DNA of 64,000 nt from Luteitalea sp. (GTDB taxonomy: Bacteria; Acidobacteriota; Vicinamibacteria; Vicinamibacterales; Vicinamibacteraceae): positions 1 through 64,000 of the forward strand of contig WHTT01000027.1 in NCBI GenBank assembly GCA_009377605.1. The letters run 5' to 3'. Below the pieces are notes generated by a model. The model was given only the letters and a program-made list of their open reading frames with translations. It did no database searches and was not told the DNA's origin. The translations under genes and the position numbers were made by a program. Position 1 is the stretch's first letter. Each line of letters opens with the position of its first letter. Shown here in pieces: positions 25,447 through 33,570 of the stretch.

Positions 25447-25917
25447 CTACGTTGACGCAAGCGACGTTTTGGGCCGCTCCCGGACAGTACCGCCAACAAC
25501 AAGCGCTGCAGAAATAATCAAGAGATTCTTGATGATGTATTGCCCCTCCATCGTGGGCGCGAACGGGATGCCACCGGGTTGAAACGTCACGTCGGGCAAC
25601 ATGATCAGCGGTAAGAAGGTGCCGGCCATCTGCGCCGCCAGCAACGCGATGGCCACTCGGATCGTGCGTCGGAACAAGAATGTCACTCCGATGACGACCT
25701 CCCACCAGCCGATCATCGCCACCCACGTATGCGGCAATAGCAGCGGCAGCCAGGCAACCGTGGCCTCGACGAGCGGAGCCGCCGGCGACAAACCAAATGG
25801 CTTGAGAATGCCAAACCACACGAAGATCACGGCCAGGGACACCCGCAGCGCGCGAATGCCCACGCGTTGCATGGACGTGGCAAGGCGGCGGTCCACCGCG
25901 TCGAAGGCCGCCTTCAT
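25447..25917 (-). CDS. DUF417/DoxX-like membrane protein
   Basis: This 156-residue protein has four membrane helices: LRVSLAVIFVWFGILKPFGL, WLPLLLPHTWVAMIGWWEVV, IRVAIALLAAQMAGTFLPL and IIKNLLIISAALVVGG. The WFGILKPF and GWWEVVIGV motifs and the conserved EGQYIIKN before helix 4 resemble DUF417 (YkgB-like) proteins of the DoxX superfamily. The role is unknown, though some relatives are linked to redox or chlorine stress. Start is ATG 25917. The gene is transcribed with nothing obvious, and its 3' end is 57 bp from the DUF4160 start. Confidence 0.75.
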   Translation of the reverse strand: MKAAFDAVDRRLATSMQRVGIRALRVSLAVIFVWFGILKPFGLSPAAPLVEATVAWLPLLLPHTWVAMIGWWEVVIGVTFLFRRTIRVAIALLAAQMAGTFLPLIMLPDVTFQPGGIPFAPTMEGQYIIKNLLIISAALVVGGTVRERPKTSLAST

Positions 25918-25948
25918 GCAACACCTCGGGTAAGCAACGGGGTTAGGA

Positions 25949-26533
25949 TTAGCTGCTCCCGCCTTCGCTCGGGCGGGCGGGCGCTTTGCTCAGCGCGGCC
26001 GCGTGACTTGCGGGACGGTCCTTCGTTGCATCCTGGTTGTATGCCGTCGAGCCGCCCGGCGGGATACTCAGGAACTTCCAAGCTTCCCCACGGATGGACT
26101 TCGCGAGATAGACGATCTGGCCAGCATGATAGCTCGCGTGCGCGAGCGACCGCTGCAGCGCTTCGTGCACCGTCAGCGGCTGGCCTCGAATCGTCACCGT
26201 CTCGCCGAGCTGGTCGTCTCGCAGCGCCCCCAGCGTTTGCAGGAGTACCTCCCATCCTTGTTCCCACTTCGAGATCAGCTCATCGCGGCTGACGCTCCGA
26301 GCCTGAAACTCTTCTTCGCGGCGACGCCACGGCTTCTCGCCGTCGCCGGTCAGGAAGTCCGTGAAGCGCGAGCGCAGGTTCCCCGACACGTGCCAGCAAA
26401 TCACGGCAATCGAGTTGGAGCCGTTGGGACCTTCGGCCGACAGCTCCGCCTCGGTGAGTTGGCTCATTGCAGCCTCGGCGAGCGCCTTGTAGCGAAGGTA
26501 CTCGCCACGGATCGACTCTATGATCGTGGTCAT
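25949..26533 (-). CDS. DUF1572/DinB-superfamily protein
   Basis: This 194-residue protein has the DinB-like four-helix bundle of DUF1572: ESIRGEYLRYKALAEAAMSQ, then SIAVICWHVSGNLRSRFTDF and EALQRSLAHASYHAGQIVYL. Metal-ligand candidates are H48, H132 and H136. The last 30 residues are low-complexity and outside the domain. It starts 5 bp after the PhzF-like gene stop, so the two form an operon. The reaction is unknown; thiol transferase chemistry is the superfamily guess. ATG 26533 is preferred over the longer frame to 26620, because only from there is the domain conserved. Confidence 0.82.
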   Translation of the reverse strand: MTTIIESIRGEYLRYKALAEAAMSQLTEAELSAEGPNGSNSIAVICWHVSGNLRSRFTDFLTGDGEKPWRRREEEFQARSVSRDELISKWEQGWEVLLQTLGALRDDQLGETVTIRGQPLTVHEALQRSLAHASYHAGQIVYLAKSIRGEAWKFLSIPPGGSTAYNQDATKDRPASHAAALSKAPARPSEGGSS

Positions 26534-26538
26534 GATGA

Positions 26539-27324
26539 CTAGTCCCCGACGCTGATTTCTCCGTGGAGGTACTCGACCGCCCGCCCCCCGATGACGACAC
26601 GGTCGCCACGAAGCTCGCACTCGAGCTCACCGCCGCGAGCAGAGACCTGTCTGGCCGTCAAGCTGGACTTGGCGAGGCGCGACGCCCAGTAGGGTACGAG
26701 CGTGCAGTGCGCAGAGCCGGTCACCGGATCCTCCGGAATGCCGGCGCGCGGCGCGAAGAACCGCGAGACGAAATCGGTGGCATCTCCAGGCGCCGAGACG
26801 ATGACGGCAAATGCATCGAGCGCCTCGACGGCCCGCATATCAGGCCGTAGCGCCCGGACTTCCGCTTCGGAATGGAGAACGACGAGCAGATCGCTGGCAA
26901 GGTGCGCCTCACGTGGCCGAACGCCGAGTGCCGACGTCAATTCGTCGGTGACCTCGATGGGCGTGCCAGGTCTCGCCGGGAAGTCCATGCTGAGGAGATC
27001 GCCGTCGCGCGTGACGATCAGGTTGCCACTGCGAGTGCTGAACGTGAGGCGCTCCAGCGCCGGAAAGCGGTGGTGAAAGAGAACGTGCGCCGTGGCGAGC
27101 GTCGCATGGCCGCACAGGTCGACCTCCACGGTGGGGGTGAACCACCGCAAGGGAATCACGTCCGGACGAGGAATCACAAACGCGGTCTCGGCCAGATTGT
27201 TCTCCGCAGCAATTGCCGCGAGCAGCTCGTCCGGAAGCCAATCGTCGAGCGGGACGACGGCGGCCGGGTTACCCCCGAAGAGCCGATTGGTAAACGCATC
27301 AACCTGATAGAGTGGCAGCTTCAT
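26539..27324 (-). CDS. PhzF-family isomerase/epimerase-like protein
   Basis: This 261-residue protein has the PhzF double hot-dog fold. Visible motifs are LYQVDAFTNRLFGGNPAAVV at the N-terminus, the catalytic Glu46 in NNLAETAFV, VDLCGHATLATAHVL (about 69-83) and AGIPEDPVTGSAHC (about 212-225). PhzF itself isomerises a phenazine precursor. Most homologues have other, unknown substrates, and no phenazine genes occur here. It is the promoter-proximal gene of a pair with the DUF1572 gene. The ATG at 27324 begins the conserved domain; the upstream extension is made of a family A repeat and is not coding. Confidence 0.88.
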   Translation of the reverse strand: MKLPLYQVDAFTNRLFGGNPAAVVPLDDWLPDELLAAIAAENNLAETAFVIPRPDVIPLRWFTPTVEVDLCGHATLATAHVLFHHRFPALERLTFSTRSGNLIVTRDGDLLSMDFPARPGTPIEVTDELTSALGVRPREAHLASDLLVVLHSEAEVRALRPDMRAVEALDAFAVIVSAPGDATDFVSRFFAPRAGIPEDPVTGSAHCTLVPYWASRLAKSSLTARQVSARGGELECELRGDRVVIGGRAVEYLHGEISVGD

Positions 27325-27325
27325 G

Positions 27326-27434
27326 GTAGGGGCACGCTCTGCATGGTAGGGGCGCTCGCCGACTCGTCCGCCGTAGCGCGGAGCGCGAAGGCGTGAGCGC
27401 ACCATCACGGCCGCCTCGGCGAGGCGGCCCTCCC
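27326..27434. repeat. Dispersed palindromic repeat, family A (copy 3)
   Basis: This mosaic holds two degenerate GGTAGGGGC modules, a GTAGCGCGGAGCGCGAAGGC module and the terminal ACGGCCGCCTCGGCGAGGCG palindrome ending GCCCTCCC. It occupies the gap between the phzF-like start and the tctA stop. Confidence 0.82.
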
Positions 27435-27449
27435 GAGAATTGTAAGGCT

Positions 27450-29027
27450 TCAGGACGTCAGCGAGCGATCTTCTTGGCCGCTCCGCGTTCGTTTCATCGC
27501 CCACGCAATTGCTGGCGTCAGCCACAAGACGAGCGCGGTGACTCCTAGCAAAGCGGCGACCGGCCGGGAAAAGAATGCGAGAAAGCTTCCGTCGGCCGCC
27601 GTCAGCGCCTGGATGAAGCGCTCCTCCAGTGGGCTTCCCAGGATGATTCCGAGGACCACCGGACCCGCGGAGATGTCCCGGCGATCCAGCAAGAACCCGA
27701 CGAAGCCCATGATGCCCATCACGAGCACGTCGAAGTAGCTTCCGTTGATGGCGTAGGCGCCGGTGATACAGAAGAGAAGAATAATCGGAAGCAAGACCCG
27801 CTTGGGCGTTCGCCGGATCAAGCCGCCAGCCCTGATGGCCGCTGTGCCAGCGACGATCAAGACCAGGTTCGCCAAGATGAACAGCAAGTAGATGCTGTAA
27901 ACGATGTCGGCCTGCGCCGTGAAGATATCAGGGCCCGGCGTCACATCCTTCATCAGGAGCACGCCGATGACGATCGCGGTTACGGAGTCTCCCGGAATGG
28001 CAAATACGAGCGCCGGCACCCATGCCCCTGCTAGCGCCGCGTTCTTCGCAGCGGCGCCGTCGCTAACACCCTCCATCGAGCCTCGCCCATATTCGTTCGG
28101 CTTGCTCGAAAAGCGCTTCGAGGCGGCCACCGATACCCAGGAGCCAATGTCGGCCCCGGCGCCAGGCAGCATGCCGATAACAGCACCAATCGTGCTGGAC
28201 CGCAGGGCGTGCAACTTGCGCGTCCAGAGCGACGCCGACGCCTCCCGCATCGCGCTGATCCCCAGGAGATCGGTGGGGCGTGCGAACCAGCGCCTGCGCT
28301 CCGCCGGCTCTCGCAACTCGGATGCATCCGCCGTTTGTTCACCCAACCGTGGCGCGAACATGTTGCGCAGGATCTCCGAGACCCCGAACAGCCCAATCAT
28401 TGCGGGGATGAAATTGATGCCCTGATAGAGCTCCGGACGCCCGAGCGTCAGGCGAGCTTCGGCGTGCACGGCGCTCAGTCCCACGAGGCTGAGCAGCAGC
28501 CCAATGATGAGGGCGAACAGGCCGCGCAGCATGGATCCTCGCGAGACAATGACCGCGCAGCTCAGACCCAGCAGATACAGCCAGAAATACTCGGCCACGC
28601 TGAAGGTGCGAGCCGCAAGCTGCGCCAGTGACGGCGCAAACAAGATGAGGATGACCGCCCCGAACAGACCGCCTGCCACGCTGGAGATCAGACAGACAGC
28701 AAGCACCCGATCGCCCTTGCCAAGCAGCGTGAGCCTGTAGGCATCCTCGGTGTACGCGGCGCTTGCTGGAGTGCCAGGAATCCTCAGCAGCGCGTTCGGG
28801 ATGTCGCCGGCAAAGATCGCGCAGGCGGTGAGCGTCACCAAAGCCGCAAGCGCCGGCACCGGATCCATGAAGTAGACGACCGGAATGAGCAGCGCCACTG
28901 CCATGGTCGCAGTCAGGCCTGGAACGGCGCCCATGAAGACCCCATAGATGGCCGCCGCAATGACGACGAACCACACATAGGGGCTGAAGAACACCTGTTG
29001 GACGGCCTGGATGAATGCTCCTTCCAT
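27450..29027 (-). CDS. tctA: Tripartite tricarboxylate transporter large permease
   Basis: This 525-residue protein with about 12 membrane segments matches TctA. The family signature PGLTATMAVALLIPVVYFMD lies near residue 35, AIFAGDIPNALLRIPGTPAS at about 78, and the internal repeat IGAVIGMLPGAGADIGSWVS at about 275. TctA is the large transmembrane subunit of tripartite transporters that import carboxylates using a periplasmic binding protein. It starts 6 bp after the fused TctC-TctB gene and is clearly in its operon. The exact substrate (citrate, another carboxylate or an aromatic acid) cannot be told. Confidence 0.92.
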   Translation of the reverse strand: MEGAFIQAVQQVFFSPYVWFVVIAAAIYGVFMGAVPGLTATMAVALLIPVVYFMDPVPALAALVTLTACAIFAGDIPNALLRIPGTPASAAYTEDAYRLTLLGKGDRVLAVCLISSVAGGLFGAVILILFAPSLAQLAARTFSVAEYFWLYLLGLSCAVIVSRGSMLRGLFALIIGLLLSLVGLSAVHAEARLTLGRPELYQGINFIPAMIGLFGVSEILRNMFAPRLGEQTADASELREPAERRRWFARPTDLLGISAMREASASLWTRKLHALRSSTIGAVIGMLPGAGADIGSWVSVAASKRFSSKPNEYGRGSMEGVSDGAAAKNAALAGAWVPALVFAIPGDSVTAIVIGVLLMKDVTPGPDIFTAQADIVYSIYLLFILANLVLIVAGTAAIRAGGLIRRTPKRVLLPIILLFCITGAYAINGSYFDVLVMGIMGFVGFLLDRRDISAGPVVLGIILGSPLEERFIQALTAADGSFLAFFSRPVAALLGVTALVLWLTPAIAWAMKRTRSGQEDRSLTS

Positions 29028-29033
29028 TTGTGA

Positions 29034-30422
29034 TCACCAGCCGAAGATGCCCTGCGGCAGCGGCACACGAAGATAAACGGCAAATACTTGATAGACCAAG
29101 GCGACCAGAATCAGACTTACCAGCAGCGCAACCGGCCATCGGACACCGAGACGCCACATCAAGAACGCCATGATGGCAAACCCCGTCACTAAGAAGCCCA
29201 ACGCCTCCGCGACGAGAAGATAGAGAAGAATTCCCCCCAGGACTTCCGCGACCCGCCAAGCGCCGCGCCACGAGAAGCTGTCCGAAGACTCGGTCCTGCT
29301 CATCCCTCCAGTGGTCACGAGCATCACCAGCGAGATGAAGCCGAGGCCAAGGAGAATCGCAGGAAACACCATGGGGCCGATCGTGCCCTCGCCCATGTTC
29401 TTGAACGCGTCGCCCGTCAGCAACGTGCCAAAGGACCGATCCATCCGCGCCAAGCTGCGGCTGAACTCCGCGGGGCCTTCGAATGCCCAATTGAAGCCAG
29501 CTCGCGCCATGAACCGACGAAACTCGTCGCCCTTCACCACCCGCTCCAACGCCGCCGCCAACACGCGACTGACTTCGTCCGGCGTCTCGGCCGGCATCCC
29601 GATGCCACGCCAACCTTCGAGGACGAGCTCGACACCCTGCTCCTTCAACGTGGGGATGTTGGGAAATTCGGCGAGCCGCTCGTCGGCCATCACGCCGAGG
29701 GCACGGATCTCGCCCGCGTCGAGCAGGGATCTGGCCTCCGGGAGGCTGCAGCTCACGATGTCGAGGCCTCCCGCCATCAATTCCTGGAGAGATGGCGACG
29801 CCCCTTCCATGGATATCCATCGAACAGCGTCTGATCGAGCGCCAATCTCGGTCAGCCAGCCGGCCAGCGCGACATGCCAGATGCCTCCCATCGCAGTGCC
29901 CGACGCGCGAAGCTGCCGCGGATGCGCTCGAACATGCGCGTTGAGCTCTTTGAGCGTCTGCCACGGAGCATCCTTGCGAACGAAGAGCGCTGCCGGATCG
30001 CGGTTCATCAAGGCCGCGGGGCGGTAATCGGCGTAGCTGATCGGCGTCAGGCCGCGCCAGTGAAGCATGCTGAGCTCCACCGTCATCAACGTGATCGTGT
30101 AGCCGTCTGGACGCGCCAGCGCCCCTCGTGTATGCCCGGTCACGCCGGCTGCGCCCGTGGCATTGACCACGTTCACCGGGACACCCAGCTCTCCTTCGAG
30201 CCCAACCGCCAACTGCCGCGCCACCCTGTCGGTGCCACCTCCCGCCGTCCACGGGCAGATCAAGATCACCGGACGACTCGGGTATTCTTCTCTCCGGTCG
30301 GCACAGCCAGGCGTCAGCCCGCCGAGCACAATCACGCACGCCACTACGAGGCCTCTGGAGATCCAGGCGGGACCACCATGTCGGCGCCAGCGCACTGCGG
30401 CGCACGAGGATTTGATCAGCAT
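29034..30422 (-). CDS. Fused TctC binding protein and TctB small permease
   Basis: This 462-residue fusion begins with an export signal (SRGLVVACVIVLGGL). The Bug/TctC periplasmic binding domain is residues ~50-325: RPVILICPWTAGGGTDRVAR at its start, VNATGAAGVTGHTRGA and a central VRWISMEGASPSLQELMAGG. A TctB-like domain with four helices follows from about 330 (AILLGLGFISLVMLVTTGGM, GGILLYLLVAEALGFLVTG). TctC and TctB are normally separate proteins, so fusion tethers the receptor to the membrane permease. ATG 30422 shares two bases with the start of the divergent RidA gene; GTG 30395 is an alternative. The frame also continues upstream, antisense to that gene. Confidence 0.85.
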   Translation of the reverse strand: MLIKSSCAAVRWRRHGGPAWISRGLVVACVIVLGGLTPGCADRREEYPSRPVILICPWTAGGGTDRVARQLAVGLEGELGVPVNVVNATGAAGVTGHTRGALARPDGYTITLMTVELSMLHWRGLTPISYADYRPAALMNRDPAALFVRKDAPWQTLKELNAHVRAHPRQLRASGTAMGGIWHVALAGWLTEIGARSDAVRWISMEGASPSLQELMAGGLDIVSCSLPEARSLLDAGEIRALGVMADERLAEFPNIPTLKEQGVELVLEGWRGIGMPAETPDEVSRVLAAALERVVKGDEFRRFMARAGFNWAFEGPAEFSRSLARMDRSFGTLLTGDAFKNMGEGTIGPMVFPAILLGLGFISLVMLVTTGGMSRTESSDSFSWRGAWRVAEVLGGILLYLLVAEALGFLVTGFAIMAFLMWRLGVRWPVALLVSLILVALVYQVFAVYLRVPLPQGIFGW

Positions 30423-31662
30423 GAAGATTCCAATCATGAGACTGCTATTGATTGCGGTGCTCCCTTCATCAGTGCTGCATTTCGGGTGTGCCGCCGAAGA
30501 CCCGCCCATCGAGCAGCCGGCCGAGCAGCCCGCCGTCAGCCGCCGGGTCGTCCGGCCGGATCATTTCCCCGCGGATCGGCCGTACTCGTTCGGCGTTCTC
30601 ACCGGCGACACACTTTACCTCGCTGGTCAAGTCGGCCAGGACCCGGTGACCGGACAGCAAGCGAACGGAATTGGCGACCAGACCCGCCAGGCAATGGAAA
30701 ACGTGGGGCACGTCCTGAAGGCGGCCGGAATGGACTTCACAAACCTGGTCAAGTGCCACGTCTACCTGAACGACATGGACGACTATACCGGGATGAACGC
30801 AGTCTACGGCAAGTTCTTCTCAGAGCGAGTGCCAGCACGAACCACCGTCGAGGCAGATGGATTGCCTGCAGATGCGAGCATCGAGATCAGTTGTGTCGCC
30901 TACCGTGATTCTTCGCGGATCTCGGTAGTCTCTGTGCCGAAGGGCTCACTTCCCGCGCCACTGGGACCTTACTCCCCCGCAGTCTGGGCCGGAGACACGC
31001 TCTACTTGTCCGGAATGGGCGGACAATTTCCCGAAGACCGGCGGCTACCGGAAGCCTTGACCGAGCAGACAACCCAGACCCTCGTCAATATCGGAACCAC
31101 TTTGGAGACCGCGGGGCTCGGTTTCTCGCACCTGGTCGACAGCAACGTCTACGTCACGACGCCAGACGAGGTGGGAACGCTGGCCGGCGCCTATGCGCCA
31201 TCGTTTGCCTCGATGCCGGCGCCACCGCGAGGTTTGGTGTTGCTGCCACGGCTGCCTGGTGAGATCAAGACGGAGATCACCGTCGTGGCGGCTCGGCGGA
31301 CAGACGAGCGTCAGATCATTGCAGCCGCCGATGACGCCGACGACCCGACGCGCGGCATGCGCGTGCGAGGCACACTCTACACGCGCACGGAGTCTGCACC
31401 CGAGGCCGGCCCGGACTTCGAACAGCAGTTTCGAGGCGTTCTGCGAAAGCTGGAAAGCACGCTCACCAACGCCAGCCTGCGATGGCGCGACGTCGCACAT
31501 GTTGAGGTGTATCTGGCCGACATCGCGGACATGGACGGTATGAACCGTGTCTTTCGCGAGACGTTCCCGGAGCAACCTCCAGCGCGCACGACCCTCCAGA
31601 CGACCCCGCGCTCCGGCGAGCGCGTCCAGGCGGCGTTGGTGGCAACGCGGGCCCAAATGTAG
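30421..31662 (+). CDS. Exported protein with three tandem RidA domains
   Basis: This 413-residue protein has a signal-like N-terminus (IMRLLLIAVLPSSVLHFGCA, possibly lipidated at the Cys). Three YjgF/RidA-like domains follow. Domain 1 is about 45-165 (LTGDTLYLAGQVGQDPVTGQ and MNAVYGKFFSERVPARTTVE). Domain 2 is about 175-300 (GPYSPAVWAGDTLYLSGMGG). Domain 3 is about 305-410 (LESTLTNASLRWRDVAHVEV and FPEQPPARTTLQT). RidA enzymes deaminate reactive enamines/imines using an Arg in the PART motif; domains 1 and 3 retain PART, while domain 2 has PPRG. RidA proteins are usually single-domain, trimeric and cytosolic. A single-chain pseudo-trimer exported from the cell would be unusual. ATG 30421 is used; ATG 30436 is an alternative. 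Confidence 0.85.
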   Translation: MKIPIMRLLLIAVLPSSVLHFGCAAEDPPIEQPAEQPAVSRRVVRPDHFPADRPYSFGVLTGDTLYLAGQVGQDPVTGQQANGIGDQTRQAMENVGHVLKAAGMDFTNLVKCHVYLNDMDDYTGMNAVYGKFFSERVPARTTVEADGLPADASIEISCVAYRDSSRISVVSVPKGSLPAPLGPYSPAVWAGDTLYLSGMGGQFPEDRRLPEALTEQTTQTLVNIGTTLETAGLGFSHLVDSNVYVTTPDEVGTLAGAYAPSFASMPAPPRGLVLLPRLPGEIKTEITVVAARRTDERQIIAAADDADDPTRGMRVRGTLYTRTESAPEAGPDFEQQFRGVLRKLESTLTNASLRWRDVAHVEVYLADIADMDGMNRVFRETFPEQPPARTTLQTTPRSGERVQAALVATRAQM

Positions 31663-31748
31663 CGTTGTGGAGGGTGTCGCCGTAAATATCACAGGCTCGG
31701 GAGCGGCAGAGCGCCGTGGCGGCACGGCCACTACACGGAGACGAATCG

Positions 31749-32177
31749 ATGAACGGACTGCTATTCGGGGGAGCCGGGACAGCAAGCGTGGTAGGGGATT
31801 TGGGACTACTCGTCTTGCGCGCCTTTACTGGCCTGGCCCTGGCATTCGCCCATGGCATCAACAAGATTCCACCGTCGGCAGGCTTCATCGAGAGGGTTGA
31901 CGGTTACGGATTTCCCCTCCCGATGGTCTTTTCCTGGGGAGCCGGCCTCTCCGAGCTCGTCGGCGGTTGCCTGATCGCGGTTGGGCTGCTGACCCGCCCG
32001 GCCGCCCTGTTCGTCTTCAGCACGATGAGCGTGGCGGTCCTCTTCGCACATGCCGATGACCCGTTCTCGGTGAAGGAGAAGGCGTTCCTCTTCGGAATGG
32101 TCGCTCTCCTGCTCATCGCAGCCGGCGCCGGCCGGTTTGCCCTCGATCCACGCGTTCGCCATCGTCGCAACCGCTGA
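31749..32177 (+). CDS. DoxX-family membrane protein
   Basis: This 142-residue protein has four helices: LGLLVLRAFTGLALAFAHGI, FPLPMVFSWGAGLSELVGGC, PAALFVFSTMSVAVLFAHAD and KAFLFGMVALLLIAAGAG. This is the DoxX pattern, with HGxxK after helix 1 and the ELxGG motif in helix 2. Some members act with thiosulfate:quinone oxidoreductase or SodA/SseA in redox balance, but most are uncharacterised. Start is ATG 31749, with GGAG 8 nt upstream. It lies 86 bp downstream of the RidA gene and may be in the same transcript. Confidence 0.85.
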   Translation: MNGLLFGGAGTASVVGDLGLLVLRAFTGLALAFAHGINKIPPSAGFIERVDGYGFPLPMVFSWGAGLSELVGGCLIAVGLLTRPAALFVFSTMSVAVLFAHADDPFSVKEKAFLFGMVALLLIAAGAGRFALDPRVRHRRNR

Positions 32178-32219
32178 GGCGCGCCTGGCGCCCCGCTGAA
32201 TCGACAGCGCCCATGCCTC

Positions 32220-32248
32220 TTGCAGATGAACGACATTCTCTGTAAACT
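32220..32248 (+). promoter_or_regulatory. Promoter of the Xre/RES pair
   Basis: TTGCAG (32220-32225) and TAAACT (32243-32248) are separated by 17 bp. The inferred start of transcription is about 7-9 bp later, which coincides with the ATG at 32257, so a leaderless mRNA is likely. The same TAAACT -10 element occurs before the tRNA-His gene and the 58.6-kb methyltransferase. Confidence 0.5.
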
Positions 32249-32256
32249 TTCACGTG

Positions 32257-32640
32257 ATGGCGCTCACGCCGCAATCGACAGCCAGGTCTAAACCCGAGCC
32301 GGCCGCCGTGCTCGCGAAGGCCGTGCTCTCCGCCGCGGCACGGCTTGGCCTGCGCAACCGCCCTCTCGCGATGATCCTCGGCACCAGCGAAGCCTCCGTT
32401 TCCAGGCTGCAACGCGGTCGGGGCATCGATCCCACCAGCAAGGAGGGAGAGGTCGCGCTGTTGTTCCTGCGGATGTACCGTAGCCTCGATGCGATCATGG
32501 GCGGCGACGACGCTCAAGCACGCGCGTGGCTGCACGCGGCGAACTCTCACGTCGGCGGGGTGCCTGCAACGCGCATCCGCCACATCGAGGGGCTGATGCA
32601 TGTCCTCCAGTATCTGGACGCGATGCGAGGGCGCCTCTAG
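32257..32640 (+). CDS. Xre/MbcA/ParS-type antitoxin
   Basis: The 127-residue protein combines an Xre-like helix-turn-helix (AVLSAAARLGLRNRPLAMIL, then GTSEASVSRLQRG) with the C-terminal ParS/MbcA toxin-binding domain (LLFLRMYRSLDAIMGGDDAQ, then AWLHAANSHVGGVPATRIRH). It is the partner of RES-domain toxins, forming a large complex that also represses the operon. A GTG at 32254 is 3 bp upstream; ATG 32257 is preferred. The toxin gene starts inside its last 41 bases, so the two are translationally coupled. Confidence 0.88.
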   Translation: MALTPQSTARSKPEPAAVLAKAVLSAAARLGLRNRPLAMILGTSEASVSRLQRGRGIDPTSKEGEVALLFLRMYRSLDAIMGGDDAQARAWLHAANSHVGGVPATRIRHIEGLMHVLQYLDAMRGRL

Positions 32641-33355
32641 GTTCCGCCTGCTCCGACTCGTTGCGTGGCGCGTCGTCGAAGCGCAGCACCAGGTCTCGAC
32701 GCGCAAGCTCGTCGACACACTCGATGAGCAGGCGCTCCTCGAAGAGCTGATCGAAGCTGCCAAGCCGCCGAACCTGACCGACGGCCACCTCCACTATCTG
32801 CTGTCCACGCCGTTCCGTTATCCGCCGCTTGCTCACGGCTCTCGCTTCGCCAGCCGATACGAACGGGGAATCTGGTACGGATCGGAAGGGCGGCGGGCAG
32901 CATTCGCTGAAGTGGCGTACTACCGACTCGTTTTTCTCGACGGCACGCAGGCGGATCTCGGTGTCGTTACGACTGAGCTCACGGCCTTCACCGTGCGTGT
33001 GAGCTCGGAGCGAGGGATCGATCTTGTGGCGCCCCCCTTCGATGCGCACCGCACCCCTATCGCTTCGCCCAGCGCCTACGGCGAGACGCAAGCGCTGGGC
33101 CAGGCGATGCGCACGGCCCACGTCGAGCTATTCCGCTACCCGTCAGCGCGCGACGCAGAGGGCGGTGTCAATGTGGGCATCTTCTCACCCGCCGCGTTCA
33201 GCGCGACAAAGCCGCGCAGCATGGAAACATGGCGCTGCACCGCGACACGCGAATGGGTCGAGATCGTGAAGCGCGATTACTTCGAACAGTCCGCGTTCAG
33301 CTTCGTGCGTGAGACGTTCCTGGTGGACGGCCTGCTGCCGGCGCCTGCGCCGTGA
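32600..33355 (+). CDS. RES-domain NAD-degrading toxin
   Basis: This 251-residue protein has the RES fold. The namesake residues are visible: Arg in the SRFASRYERG segment (81-90), Glu104 in AAFAEVAYYR and Ser196 in VGIFSPAAF. In the characterised RES-Xre toxin-antitoxin systems (such as MbcT/MbcA) the toxin phosphorolyses or hydrolyses NAD+, arresting growth. It overlaps its antitoxin gene by 41 bp, and GAGGGG lies 7 nt before ATG 32600. The N-terminal 20 residues are poorly conserved, so the true start could be slightly downstream, nearer WRVVEAQHQVSTRKLVD. Confidence 0.88.
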   Translation: MSSSIWTRCEGASRFRLLRLVAWRVVEAQHQVSTRKLVDTLDEQALLEELIEAAKPPNLTDGHLHYLLSTPFRYPPLAHGSRFASRYERGIWYGSEGRRAAFAEVAYYRLVFLDGTQADLGVVTTELTAFTVRVSSERGIDLVAPPFDAHRTPIASPSAYGETQALGQAMRTAHVELFRYPSARDAEGGVNVGIFSPAAFSATKPRSMETWRCTATREWVEIVKRDYFEQSAFSFVRETFLVDGLLPAPAP

Positions 33356-33364
33356 ACTACGAAG

Positions 33365-33428
33365 GGGTCTAGGGGTCTAGGGATCTAGGGATCTAGGGAT
33401 CTAGGGATCTAGGGATCTAGGGATCTAG
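33365..33428. repeat. Octamer array 1 (GGATCTAG, 8 units)
   Basis: There are two GGGTCTAG units (33365-33380) and six GGATCTAG units (33381-33428), all in perfect 8-bp register, 10 bp after the RES toxin stop. The unit contains CTAG. The array pairs with the related inverted array at 33524-33563. Confidence 0.9.
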
Positions 33429-33523
33429 GGAGGGTTCTACAGACGCCTCCTGGGTTGCCCTAGCAACCATTCGATCGGGAAGCGTCGGGCCGCTGGCGCC
33501 CCGGACGCTGGAGTGCCCCCCTT

Positions 33524-33563
33524 CCCTTGATCCCTTGATCCCTTGATCCCTTGATCCCTTGAT
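33524..33563. repeat. Octamer array 2 (CCCTTGAT, 5 units)
   Basis: Five perfect CCCTTGAT units end 8 bp before the stop of the sugar isomerase. On the minus strand the unit is ATCAAGGG, that is GGGATCAA in another phase. It differs by one base from the GGGATCTA phase of array 1, so the two arrays form an inverted pair with a 95-bp centre. Confidence 0.9.
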
Positions 33564-33570
33564 CCCTCCT

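Noticed and set aside
28339-30405. 688-codon minus-strand frame
   Set aside because: It overlaps the tctA and tctCB coding frames and reads as Arg/Ser/Gly-rich noise.
33365-33563. CRISPR-like array
   Set aside because: The units are only 8 bp with no spacers between them and no cas genes, so they are tandem arrays, not CRISPR.
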